The position numbers were made by a program, and so were the translations under genes. 8,873 bases of DNA, taken from positions 1-8,873 of the forward strand of contig JAYTOA010000195.1 of NCBI GenBank assembly GCA_043748015.1. The letters are read 5' to 3'. Under the pieces are notes generated by a model. That model made no database searches and was not told where the DNA came from. It saw only the letters and a program-made list of their open reading frames with translations. This DNA is from JAIBBG01 sp043748015. GTDB taxonomy: Bacteria; Bacteroidota; Bacteroidia; Flavobacteriales_D; Sanyastnellaceae. Below are positions 1-5,325 of this stretch, in pieces; within the stretch, counting starts at the first letter, position 1; the number at the start of each line of letters is the position of its first letter.

Positions 1-25
1 CATCAAAACGAGATTTTTCTATCAT
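1..25 (-). CDS. possible first codons of IS66 TnpC transposase (partial)
   Basis: On the minus strand an ATG at 25-23 opens a frame (MIEKSRFD) that stays open to the window edge, with a weak purine-rich GGCGGA just upstream. It lies 82 nt beyond the tnpB stop, where an IS66 element would carry tnpC, its DDE transposase. The other two minus-strand frames close before the edge. Only eight residues are visible and they show no TnpC motif, so the call rests on gene order alone. Confidence 0.3.
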
Positions 26-107
26 TTCCGCCACAACACAAATATGCAATAAACATCAACAATATCAGCACATTCAGCGCGATAATTATCACCATAATAA
101 TCAACAA

Positions 108-458
108 TTACGCGGCAATTGTATGTCGCTTTTTCTTCTTGACTGATGAAAGAATAATGCCTTGAAGAATGAGAGACAAGGTTTGGGAATTGAGCGATAT
201 GGAACTTTCATTATTGCCCGATATAAGTTCGTAGACACCACGCTCGAGTCGCTTGTGGTAAACAGCAAATCCATCCTGATCCCAACACAGCAATTTCACT
301 TGTGTTCGGTTGCGATTAAAAAACACGAACACATCGCTGCTAACCGGATCCTTGTCCAGTTTGTTACGCACCAAACCAGAGAGACCGTCAAAACCATTTC
401 GCATATCGGCAATGCCATTGTAAACAAAATATTTTTGATGCGCTGAAAGGGAAAGCAT
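108..458 (-). CDS. tnpB: IS66 family accessory protein TnpB
   Basis: This 116-aa protein is a full-length IS66 Orf2/TnpB. It shows the family core in order: DMRNGFDGLSGLV at residues 18-30, then the DP..SDVFVFFNRNRTQVKLL stretch and CWDQDGFAVYHKRLERG at about 37-74. TnpB is required together with TnpA and TnpC for transposition of IS66 elements, but its biochemical role is poorly defined. The start codon lies 2 nt after the tnpA stop, so translation is probably coupled to tnpA; no independent ribosome-binding site is evident. The C-terminus is lysine-rich (KKKKRH). The reading frame is intact, with no frameshift, so this copy could still be active if tnpC is complete outside the window. Confidence 0.95.
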   Translation of the reverse strand: MLSLSAHQKYFVYNGIADMRNGFDGLSGLVRNKLDKDPVSSDVFVFFNRNRTQVKLLCWDQDGFAVYHKRLERGVYELISGNNESSISLNSQTLSLILQGIILSSVKKKKRHTIAA

Positions 459-460
459 GA

Positions 461-736
461 CTAACGGGTTGTGATTATTTCAATCACCGATTTGAGAACC
501 GAAACAGGGAATCGCAAATGAGCCCCATTCAAAAAGTGATATTCAATGTGCGTTTCATCATTAGTGAAAGCAACCGAAACTTCTTGAAAGGTTCCAACTT
601 TAACTCTATCTTGCTTGCGCTGATGATAGAAAAATGATTTGTACGAAATATTATGTTGGTCGCAATACATCCTTTTACTTTGGCCCGATGCCGCACAACG
701 CTCAAAGTGCTCATGCCATGAAATTACTTTTGTCAT
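461..736 (-). CDS. tnpA: IS66 family accessory protein TnpA
   Basis: This 91-aa protein matches the small IS66 OrfA/TnpA. Its N-terminus has the typical pattern W..HFERCAASGQS (residues 7-20), then MYCDQHNISYKSFFYHQRKQ (23-42), corresponding to the family's helix-turn-helix-like region (SGxSxxxFCxxxxxxxxxFYxWR). It is a small probable DNA-binding protein needed by some IS66 members, possibly for recognising the element ends. The ATG at 734-736 fits the family length. The upstream 58 bp to the element end at 794 would have to hold the promoter, where I see only AT-rich sequence and no convincing box. It is the first gene of the tnpA-tnpB-(tnpC) unit. Confidence 0.9.
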   Translation of the reverse strand: MTKVISWHEHFERCAASGQSKRMYCDQHNISYKSFFYHQRKQDRVKVGTFQEVSVAFTNDETHIEYHFLNGAHLRFPVSVLKSVIEIITTR

Positions 737-799
737 GGGCGCAAGAAAATGTATCAGACTTTATAATGCAATATGCAATTCACCGAACGCTTACATATG

Positions 800-884
800 A
801 ACTACTTCGTGGTCGTTAAAGCGAGTATGATCCATAAAACTGCGAAGCACCTCGAACACTAAAACCACGGGATCTATCCCACAC
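800..884 (-). repeat. degenerate palindromic repeat unit beside the IS66 end
   Basis: Two decayed P1 palindromes (800-814, AACTAC-TTC-GTGGTC, and 838-852, AACTGC-GAA-GCACCT) and a decayed P2 (865-884, CCACGGGATCTATCCCACAC) are recognisable. The second P1 and P2 are separated by exactly 12 nt (853-864), as in the intact copies. The unit is the worn left edge of the repeat cluster that continues to 1180. The IS66 terminus at 794 lies 5 bp from the first palindrome. Confidence 0.65.
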
Positions 885-920
885 TATGCAGCCTCTGCAT
901 GTCGGATGATGCTACACCTT

Positions 921-1185
921 GCCCAGCCTAGCGCTGCACGCCACCAACCCCAACGGGGTTCGAACATGATAACCATGGGATTTATCCCATGGATCAAAGC
1001 CTCAACATAGTGGGATCATGAGACACCCTGCCCAGCCTAGCGACTGCGAGCCCTCAACCCCAACGGGGTTCGAACACGATAACCATGGGATTTATCCCAT
1101 GGAACAAAGCCTCAACATAGTGGGATCATGAGACGCCCTGCCCAGCCTACCTACTGCAAGTCCCCAACCCCAACGGGGTTCGAAC
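921..1185 (-). repeat. 110-bp tandem array of P1/P2 palindromes, minus orientation
   Basis: P1 (AACCCCAACGGGGTT) recurs at 946-960, 1056-1070 and 1166-1180, giving a period of 110 bp in both intervals. Each of the first two is followed after exactly 12 nt by P2 (CCATGGGATTTATCCCATGG) at 973-992 and 1083-1102, a perfect 9-bp-arm palindrome. The spacer from P2 to the next P1 is 63 nt and contains a box reading GCCCAGCCTAGCG (921-933, 1030-1042; GCCCAGCCTACCT at 1140-1152). The same box, reverse-complemented and with one change, occurs in the 88-bp array at 2703-3064. No open frame of plausible coding character spans it. Confidence 0.92.
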
Positions 1186-1249
1186 AAACTCAATCATCAA
1201 AATGCATATCACTGCGAAAGAAATGGGCAATACCTTATATGTCAGCATA

Positions 1250-1771
1250 TCATTTCAACATTTTCAAACTCATCTGCATCTCGAGCTTCAACTGCGCAAT
1301 CTTCACTTTCAATTGATGTTGTACCAATGACCCGAAATTTTCCATCCTGATGGACTGCAGACCCATCTTACCCCGCATCCAATGCAATTGTTTTTGGTTG
1401 AGTTTTTCCGGGTTTGCCAATATGCTTTGAAAATATTGGTAGGCCGCACTTGCATATTGATGCTTCACCGGAATTTCTTCCAGATCGGATTCCAACCTTA
1501 TCAGTGTAAGCGCAATTTCCACATTGCGTTTCTTAATGGTCTGCTTCTCGGATGCCGATAAGCCATTTTGCATCACAGCTTTCTTCGAGTTCGACTTATC
1601 ACATGCTGATATTCGATCATCTATCAGCTTCAACACATAATTGGAACCATCTTCCAGTTGGGTAGCATCATTTTCCGCTCGGAGGATTGTTGAGCGGGAT
1701 GTGTTGAATAAATCAGCGAATTCCAGTTGACTGCAATTCAGCTTTGATCTGAGTCTTGTGATAAAATGCAT
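1250..1771 (-). CDS. XRE-like helix-turn-helix DNA-binding protein
   Basis: This 173-aa protein begins with a helix-turn-helix of the XRE/lambda-repressor type: LRSKLNCSQLEFADLF, turn NTS, then recognition helix RSTILRAEND (residues 7-35). The rest (about 65-173) is helical, basic and glutamine-rich, of no family I recognise, and could serve for dimerisation. It is presumably a small transcription regulator. The start at 1771 keeps the HTH at the N-terminus. A TACCTTTG box (1796-1803, minus strand) matches the Bacteroidota -7 consensus TAnnTTTG. A long perfect inverted repeat lies just upstream of that box, so autoregulation is likely. The gene sits between two palindrome clusters and is convergent with the left array. 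Whether it regulates the transposase is unknown. Confidence 0.75.
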   Translation of the reverse strand: MHFITRLRSKLNCSQLEFADLFNTSRSTILRAENDATQLEDGSNYVLKLIDDRISACDKSNSKKAVMQNGLSASEKQTIKKRNVEIALTLIRLESDLEEIPVKHQYASAAYQYFQSILANPEKLNQKQLHWMRGKMGLQSIRMENFGSLVQHQLKVKIAQLKLEMQMSLKMLK

Positions 1772-1795
1772 AGCGAAAAATTTTTAGCAACGACG

Positions 1796-1803
1796 CAAAG
1801 GTA
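1796..1803 (-). promoter_or_regulatory. Bacteroidota-type -7 promoter box of the XRE gene
   Basis: The minus strand reads TACCTTTG, a full match to the Bacteroidota primary-sigma -7 consensus TAnnTTTG. It lies 24 nt upstream of the ATG at 1771, giving a short leader of under 20 nt. No clear TTG/TTTG -33 element is visible; that position falls inside the inverted repeat at 1809-1858. Confidence 0.55.
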
Positions 1804-1808
1804 AAAAA

Positions 1809-1858
1809 CTGAACCGTTTTTCCTGAACATGAAAACGTGTTCAGGAAAAACGGTTCAG
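1809..1858. promoter_or_regulatory. long perfect inverted repeat, candidate operator of the XRE gene
   Basis: Two perfect 21-bp arms (1809-1829 and 1838-1858) begin CTGAACCGTTTTT and are separated by 8 nt. As RNA the stem extends through a G-U and a G-C pair to an AAAA loop. The structure covers the expected -33 region of the XRE promoter (-7 box at 1796-1803), which fits an operator for the HTH protein. Poly-A on the left and a T-rich stretch on the right also make a bidirectional terminator possible. The element is unrelated in sequence to the P1/P2 palindromes. Confidence 0.6.
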
Positions 1859-1953
1859 AATTTTAGGGGTGTGTTGATTTCAAGGTAGACGAGGTTTATG
1901 TTTTTTGAAACGAAGTGCTCGTTCGAGCAGGGGATGTGGATGGAAGTTTTATT

Positions 1954-2042
1954 GTTCGAACCCCTTCGGGGTTGGGTGTGCGCGACGCGCTTATGCCATG
2001 GGATAAATCCCATGGTTATCCGGTTGGAACCCCTTCGGGGTT
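1954..2042 (+). repeat. single P1-P3-P2-P1 palindromic unit, plus orientation
   Basis: The order is P1 (1959-1973, AACCCCTTCGGGGTT), P3 (1980-1990, GCGC-GAC-GCGC), P2 (1996-2015, CCATGGGATAAATCCCATGG), a 12-nt linker (2016-2027), then P1 again (2028-2042). The unit is 84 bp and preceded by GTTCG. All arms are perfect. It lies 136 bp upstream of the transposase start, in the same orientation as the units downstream of that gene, so the transposase is bracketed by direct copies. Confidence 0.92.
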
Positions 2043-2104
2043 GTTTCGTGTTGCGCGATTCTGCCAAAGCAGCATCCTGCGTTTTAATCACAATTGAGTT
2101 TGAA

Positions 2105-2131
2105 TGGCATAACATCAAATATTTTATGCCA
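2105..2131. promoter_or_regulatory. inverted repeat upstream of the transposase gene
   Basis: Perfect 8-bp arms TGGCATAA (2105-2112) and TTATGCCA (2124-2131) are separated by 11 nt. The repeat ends 47 nt before the transposase ATG and just upstream of a near-consensus -7 box TTATTTTG (2146-2153; consensus TAnnTTTG, one mismatch). It could be an operator, or an end hairpin of the kind used by IS200-type transposases. The sequence cannot separate these. Confidence 0.4.
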
Positions 2132-2178
2132 ACATATTCCGGAATTTATTTTGAATATTTACGAAACGCATCTCAGAA

Positions 2179-2625
2179 ATGACTTCATTTAGTTCAAACC
2201 TCCATCAGATCATTTTTGCCACCAAGGGACGCAAGCGCTGCCTAACAAAAGAGAACCGCGCGGAACTATATAGATACTTTGGTCAAACTTGTGTCAACAA
2301 ACAATGCCACCCAATTGTAATCAATGGTATTGAAGATCACGTTCATATTCTATTGTCTGTTCACTCGAAAGTCGCAATCGCAGATTTGATAAAGTCGTTG
2401 AAGACGAGCTCACACTCTGCTATTAAGGAACTAAACTGGTTTCCGAATTTTGATGGATGGCAAGTTGGATATGGTCATTTTACTTATTCGACTGAGGCAA
2501 GGCCGAAGCTCGTGGCCTATATCAATAACCAGGAAGAGCATCATACCAAATTCGATTCGAAGGAAGAACTTTTGAAGCTGCTGAAGAGGCACGGGGTAGA
2601 GGTTGATCTAAAGTACTTTGAGTGA
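2179..2625 (+). CDS. IS200-type HUH/Y1 transposase, REP-associated (RAYT-like)
   Basis: This 148-aa protein has the whole Y1 transposase layout: HUH motif H54-V-H56 after the typical NGIEDHVHIL stretch, GWQVGYGHFTYS (93-104), and catalytic tyrosine Y114 in YINNQEEHH. It ends with the LLKRHGVEVD..YF tail common to Bacteroidota members. Such enzymes nick single-stranded DNA through a 5'-phosphotyrosine and recognise DNA hairpins with a short flanking sequence. No tnpB/TnpB nuclease gene accompanies it, and no IS200 ends are recognisable. Instead, palindromic units lie 136 bp upstream and 10 bp downstream in direct orientation, the arrangement of a RAYT with its REP sequences. The start has a poor Shine-Dalgarno sequence, normal for this phylum. 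The frame and catalytic residues are intact, so the enzyme is probably active. The RAYT subgroup is not assigned. Confidence 0.92.
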   Translation: MTSFSSNLHQIIFATKGRKRCLTKENRAELYRYFGQTCVNKQCHPIVINGIEDHVHILLSVHSKVAIADLIKSLKTSSHSAIKELNWFPNFDGWQVGYGHFTYSTEARPKLVAYINNQEEHHTKFDSKEELLKLLKRHGVEVDLKYFE

Positions 2626-2630
2626 GTTTT

Positions 2631-2717
2631 GTTCGAACCCCTTCGGGGTTGTTTGCGCTATGCGCTTGTACCACAGGATAAATCCTGTGGTTATCATGTT
2701 TGAACCCCGTTGGGGTT
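2631..2717 (+). repeat. P1-P3-P2-P1 unit directly behind the transposase gene
   Basis: The order is P1 (2636-2650, TTC loop), P3 (2655-2665, GCGC-TAT-GCGC), P2 (2671-2690, CCACAGGATAAATCCTGTGG), a 12-nt linker, then P1 (2703-2717, GTT loop). P2 differs from the usual form at two positions in each arm, and the changes are compensatory, so pairing is fully kept. GTTCG precedes the first P1. The unit begins 10 bp after the transposase stop, so its hairpins would lie in the 3' untranslated region of that mRNA. Its last P1 is also the first P1 of the 88-bp array. Confidence 0.92.
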
Positions 2718-3075
2718 GGTGGCATTCGGCGCTAGGATGGGCAGGTTGCTGTGTCACCCCATGGGATGAATCCCGCGGTTATCATGTTTGAACTCCGTTG
2801 GGGTTGGTGGCATACGGCGCTAGGATGGGCAGGTTGCTGTGTCACCCCATGGGATGAAGCCCATTCATGTTTGAACCCCGTTGGGGTTGGTGGCATACGG
2901 CGCTAGGATGGGCAGGTTGCTGTGTCACCCCATGGGATGAAGCCCGCGGTTATCATGTTTGAACCCCGTTGGGGTTGGTGGAATACGGCGCTAGGATGGG
3001 CAGGTTGCTGTGTCACCCCATGGGATGAATCCCGCGGTTATCATGTTTGAACTCCGTTGGGGTTGGTGGCATAGG
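2703..3075 (+). repeat. 88-bp tandem array of palindromes, plus orientation
   Basis: P1 recurs at 2703, 2791, 2874, 2962 and 3050, with intervals of 88, 83, 88 and 88 bp. That makes four full units and a partial fifth. Each unit is P1 (GTT loop), a 41-nt spacer with the box CGCTAGGATGGGCAGG (first at 2730-2745), then a half-decayed P2 (CCATGGGATGAATCCCGCGG, e.g. 2759-2778), a 12-nt linker and the next P1. The 83-bp unit has lost 5 bp within P2. Two P1 copies (2791, 3050) read AACTCC in the left arm, giving a T-G wobble. Apart from these changes the units are nearly identical, indicating recent amplification. Confidence 0.93.
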
Positions 3076-3113
3076 GCGCAGATTGACCGAGGGCTGTGTC
3101 AAGTCTTTATTTT

Positions 3114-3203
3114 GTTCGAACCGCTACGTGGTTGTGATGCATGCGGCGACATGTTACTATGTGATGAACCATGTGAATGCGCTGGCTGAACCACTTCGTG
3201 GTT
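3114..3203 (+). repeat. decayed P1-P2-P1 unit, plus orientation
   Basis: P1 at 3119-3133 (AACCGC-TAC-GTGGTT, one G-T wobble) is preceded by GTTCG. P1 at 3189-3203 (AACCACTTCGTGGTT) has perfect arms. A strongly diverged P2 (3157-3176, CTATGTGATGAACCATGTGA) still sits exactly 12 nt before the second P1. The GC-to-AT exchange in P1 is matched in both arms of the second copy, so this is an older, paired variant of the same family. Confidence 0.8.
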
Positions 3204-3284
3204 GATGTTCTGTTTCCTGATTTTTATTGAACTCTTCTGATGAAATATGAAATTATTTCTGTCAACATTTTAAATGACTTTAAA

Positions 3285-3373
3285 AACCACGAAGTGGTTC
3301 GAACATGATAACCATGGGATTTATCCCATGGAAAGTGCGCATAGCGCGCCGCCAACCCCGAAGGGGTTCGAAC
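3285..3373 (-). repeat. single P1-P2-P3-P1 palindromic unit, minus orientation
   Basis: On the plus strand the order is P1 (3285-3299, AACCACGAAGTGGTT), a 12-nt linker (3300-3311), P2 (3312-3331, CCATGGGATTTATCCCATGG), P3 (3337-3347, GCGCATAGCGC), then P1 (3354-3368, AACCCCGAAGGGGTT) followed by CGAAC. This is the 84-bp unit seen at 1959-2042, reversed. It faces the plus-orientation clusters and closes the repeat region on the right, about 110 bp from the end of the next gene. Confidence 0.92.
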
Positions 3374-3484
3374 AAAACTGAGACTAGCAAACAATCTGAT
3401 AATTGCACAACAGTTGGCCATGAAAGCATAAAAAAGCGAGGGCCGGTTTTTCCAAAGTCAATAGTCACTTGAATCTAAATCGAC

Positions 3485-4981
3485 TTATTTTCTATTCACT
3501 CTCTCCAACAAAACAGGATAGTAATCCCTCTTCAGAATCTTGCATTTCAACCAACAAAAGAACGTGATGGCATGGATATCCTCCTTGTCCTTGGGCCACG
3601 ACTTTCTGGCGGCATTCACTTCCGCTTGAAATTTATCGGTGTTTATTACATCAGGATTAGCTATCATTTTCCCAACGAATTTGAGAAAATGATGAGTGAG
3701 TTGGTATAGTGGTTTTTTGAGCATACCGGCATGTGTCTTCTGCATGCGCTTTAACATGTCGTGGGCTATACCGTCATTGTTCAATTCATATTGAATGATC
3801 ATGTGGATCATGTTCTTTTTCAATATCCACTCTTCACCTTTATTCTCCAGCATGTCGCTGTCGCGGGGAAGTGTGATGATTGTTGCGTTCGCATCGCGCC
3901 ATTTGCCGGCATTGAAATAACACACTGCCAAATTGAGAATCATGTTGAGGTGTTCGGATTCATCTTCACTTGAAAAGTTCTCTTTCAGTGCATGCTTCAA
4001 CAGATTAATCGCCGCATCAAGCTCGCCTGAATAGGCTGCAAACTCGGCCTTCAGCGAGATGAACTTTGGTTTGTGTGATAGTGCTTCAGAGATTTCATCT
4101 GTCATCATTGCCTCCATTTCATTCAAAGTTGTTGCTCCATCTTTGAAATTTAGATTGCGGTATTGAGCATGTGAAATCATAAAAAGGAATTCCAATTCGC
4201 AAGCAACGTTGGCGCGTGTGAACGCATTGATCTTTTTCAGTCTACGGTATGCTCTTATAATAAAGGGTGCAATCTTCGAAAAGTCTTTCACCGAGAGAAA
4301 AGCACATCTGCCGGTTGCAGCCAGCTGCAGCATGAACTCCGGATCAGCAGCTTCTTCCTGTGTCAGTTTAAATTGCTTGAACAATGAATCTATGATGGCA
4401 TCAGGCTCAAGGGTAATACCGTCCATCTTTGTGCGTTGAAGATCCGCTCTCAATCGGGTATACACGACATCCAATCGACGTTTTGAAAGGAGTTTCTTGT
4501 AGTTTAATTCCCATCTCAATATGGCTTCCTCCGCTGGAATTTTAAGTTTCTCGGCGTTCTTCAATTCAATGAAAAGAATCTGATCCAGCAATCCATAATG
4601 GCGATACTCTTCCGCAGTGTGCCGCGCTTTCTTAAGAAAATTTGCAGATGCACTCTTTTTATTATGACGGAGCAAACGTTCAGCGAGTGTCATCCAGGAG
4701 CGTATCTGCGCCGACATCGTTTCGTCTGAATCCACTTCCACTAGTGGTGCAAAGTCAATGCACTTTTTGTGCAACCGTTTCCTGACGCTGAAATACGCCG
4801 TCATATTGGGTTCACCATAAAGTGCCATTGCGTGCGTTTCATGCTCAGCCTTCGGATTCTTGCGAATAAGCTCGAAGAGTTTTTGTTCGAGTGAACCGCA
4901 GCGTACTGAATTAAGCACATCACAAAAAGCTTTTCCTTCTTTAGAAGAATAGGTAGAGATTAATTGGCCAAGTATATCCAT
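3485..4981 (-). CDS. helical TPR-like cytoplasmic protein of unknown function
   Basis: This 498-aa protein has no signal peptide or membrane segment and is predicted by eye to be almost entirely alpha-helical. Helix-turn-helix pairs with TPR-like spacing occur at about 308-335 (KAEFAAYSGELDAAINLL) and 347-372 (ILNLAVCYFNAGKWRDAN). The N-terminal part (95-180) is rich in Lys, Arg and Glu. I recognise no catalytic motif and cannot name a family. A scaffold or regulatory role would fit TPR-type folds, but that is conjecture. The start at 4981 is the first ATG of the frame with an acidic, helical N-terminus. It is divergent from the lipoprotein gene at 5326, and its 3' end faces the palindrome cluster. 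A near-palindrome at 5006-5021 lies in its leader. Confidence 0.72.
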   Translation of the reverse strand: MDILGQLISTYSSKEGKAFCDVLNSVRCGSLEQKLFELIRKNPKAEHETHAMALYGEPNMTAYFSVRKRLHKKCIDFAPLVEVDSDETMSAQIRSWMTLAERLLRHNKKSASANFLKKARHTAEEYRHYGLLDQILFIELKNAEKLKIPAEEAILRWELNYKKLLSKRRLDVVYTRLRADLQRTKMDGITLEPDAIIDSLFKQFKLTQEEAADPEFMLQLAATGRCAFLSVKDFSKIAPFIIRAYRRLKKINAFTRANVACELEFLFMISHAQYRNLNFKDGATTLNEMEAMMTDEISEALSHKPKFISLKAEFAAYSGELDAAINLLKHALKENFSSEDESEHLNMILNLAVCYFNAGKWRDANATIITLPRDSDMLENKGEEWILKKNMIHMIIQYELNNDGIAHDMLKRMQKTHAGMLKKPLYQLTHHFLKFVGKMIANPDVINTDKFQAEVNAARKSWPKDKEDIHAITFFCWLKCKILKRDYYPVLLERVNRK

Positions 4982-5005
4982 GTCGACGAATGTAAACGAC
5001 GTTAC

Positions 5006-5021
5006 ACACTCTTAAGCGTGT
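5006..5021. promoter_or_regulatory. near-palindrome upstream of the TPR-like gene
   Basis: ACACTCTTAAGCGTGT is a 16-bp palindrome with one mismatched pair, centred 33 nt upstream of the start codon at 4981. Its size and position suit a dimeric regulator binding near the transcription start, but no promoter box is clear beside it and chance is possible. Confidence 0.25.
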
Positions 5022-5129
5022 CCGATTTTGTGGAAAGTAAATAAATGGGGGAGGGCGGAAGTACAGGGCTCAAAGTTTAGATTTCATGCAGAATTGCGGC
5101 TTTCGATGTAACAAATAATTTGCCTGAGG

Positions 5130-5223
5130 ATTGAAAGCTGCAAATGGAAAATTGCAGCATGTAAATCAAAGGCAACTGTCGTTTGAGAACAATGCGCACA
5201 TCAATCATCAAATCTCGAAATCT
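5130..5223. repeat. dispersed intergenic repeat, copy 1
   Basis: This copy starts ATTGAAAGCTGCAAATGG and ends ATCAATCATCAAATC followed by TCGAAATC. The same two ends recur at 5939-6012, 6057-6149 and 8762-8855, with diverged sequence between them. It fills most of the 344-bp gap between the divergent TPR-like and lipoprotein genes. The minus-strand frame across it has no coding character. Origin unknown. Confidence 0.6.
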
Positions 5224-5325
5224 TAGTTGTATAATAAAAAACCAAGACCAAGTCTCGTGAATACACGTCAAAAAGTATAACTTTAGGAATTCCTGTTTGC
5301 CCACTACTGCAGGAAGCAGAAAAAA

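Larger units (their letters stand above)
1..794 (-). mobile_element. IS66-family insertion sequence, truncated by window edge
   Basis: The element carries tnpA and tnpB in the usual IS66 order, reading leftwards. The main transposase gene tnpC should follow beyond position 1. The outer end is placed at 794 because the minus strand there reads GTAAGCGTTCGGTGAA inward, and IS66-family inverted repeats typically begin GTAAGCG. The other terminus is outside the window, so the inverted-repeat match and the 8-bp target duplication (candidate 795-802, ATATGAAC) cannot be verified. The element lies directly against a degenerate P1 palindrome at 800-814. The family assignment is firm from the two proteins; the exact boundary is inferred. 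Confidence 0.8.

Noticed and set aside
3..95. A 30-aa hydrophobic frame on the minus strand just after tnpB
   Set aside because: It has no recognisable family or ribosome-binding site and lies in AT-rich sequence where a tnpB-tnpC gap is expected; probably chance.
162..446. Plus-strand frame of 94 codons
   Set aside because: It is the antisense shadow of tnpB, whose protein family is clear.
1855..2182. Open frames on both strands across 1855-2182
   Set aside because: They run through the palindromic unit at 1959-2042, and their translations are just palindrome arms read in different frames.
2522..2725. Minus-strand frame overlapping the end of the transposase gene
   Set aside because: It overlaps a clear transposase coding region and a palindromic unit, and its product has no family character.
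2703..3075. Regularly spaced repeats resembling a CRISPR array
   Set aside because: The whole 88-bp unit, spacer included, is repeated almost identically, so there are no unique spacers. No cas gene is nearby.
3224..3468. Two minus-strand frames of 62-65 codons
   Set aside because: They read through the repeat unit at 3285-3368 and show repeat-derived peptides (VRTPSGL, FEPLRG) seen in other repeat copies.
5077..5304. 75-codon minus-strand frame between the TPR-like and lipoprotein genes
   Set aside because: It spans dispersed repeat copy 1, and the other copies do not keep an open frame.
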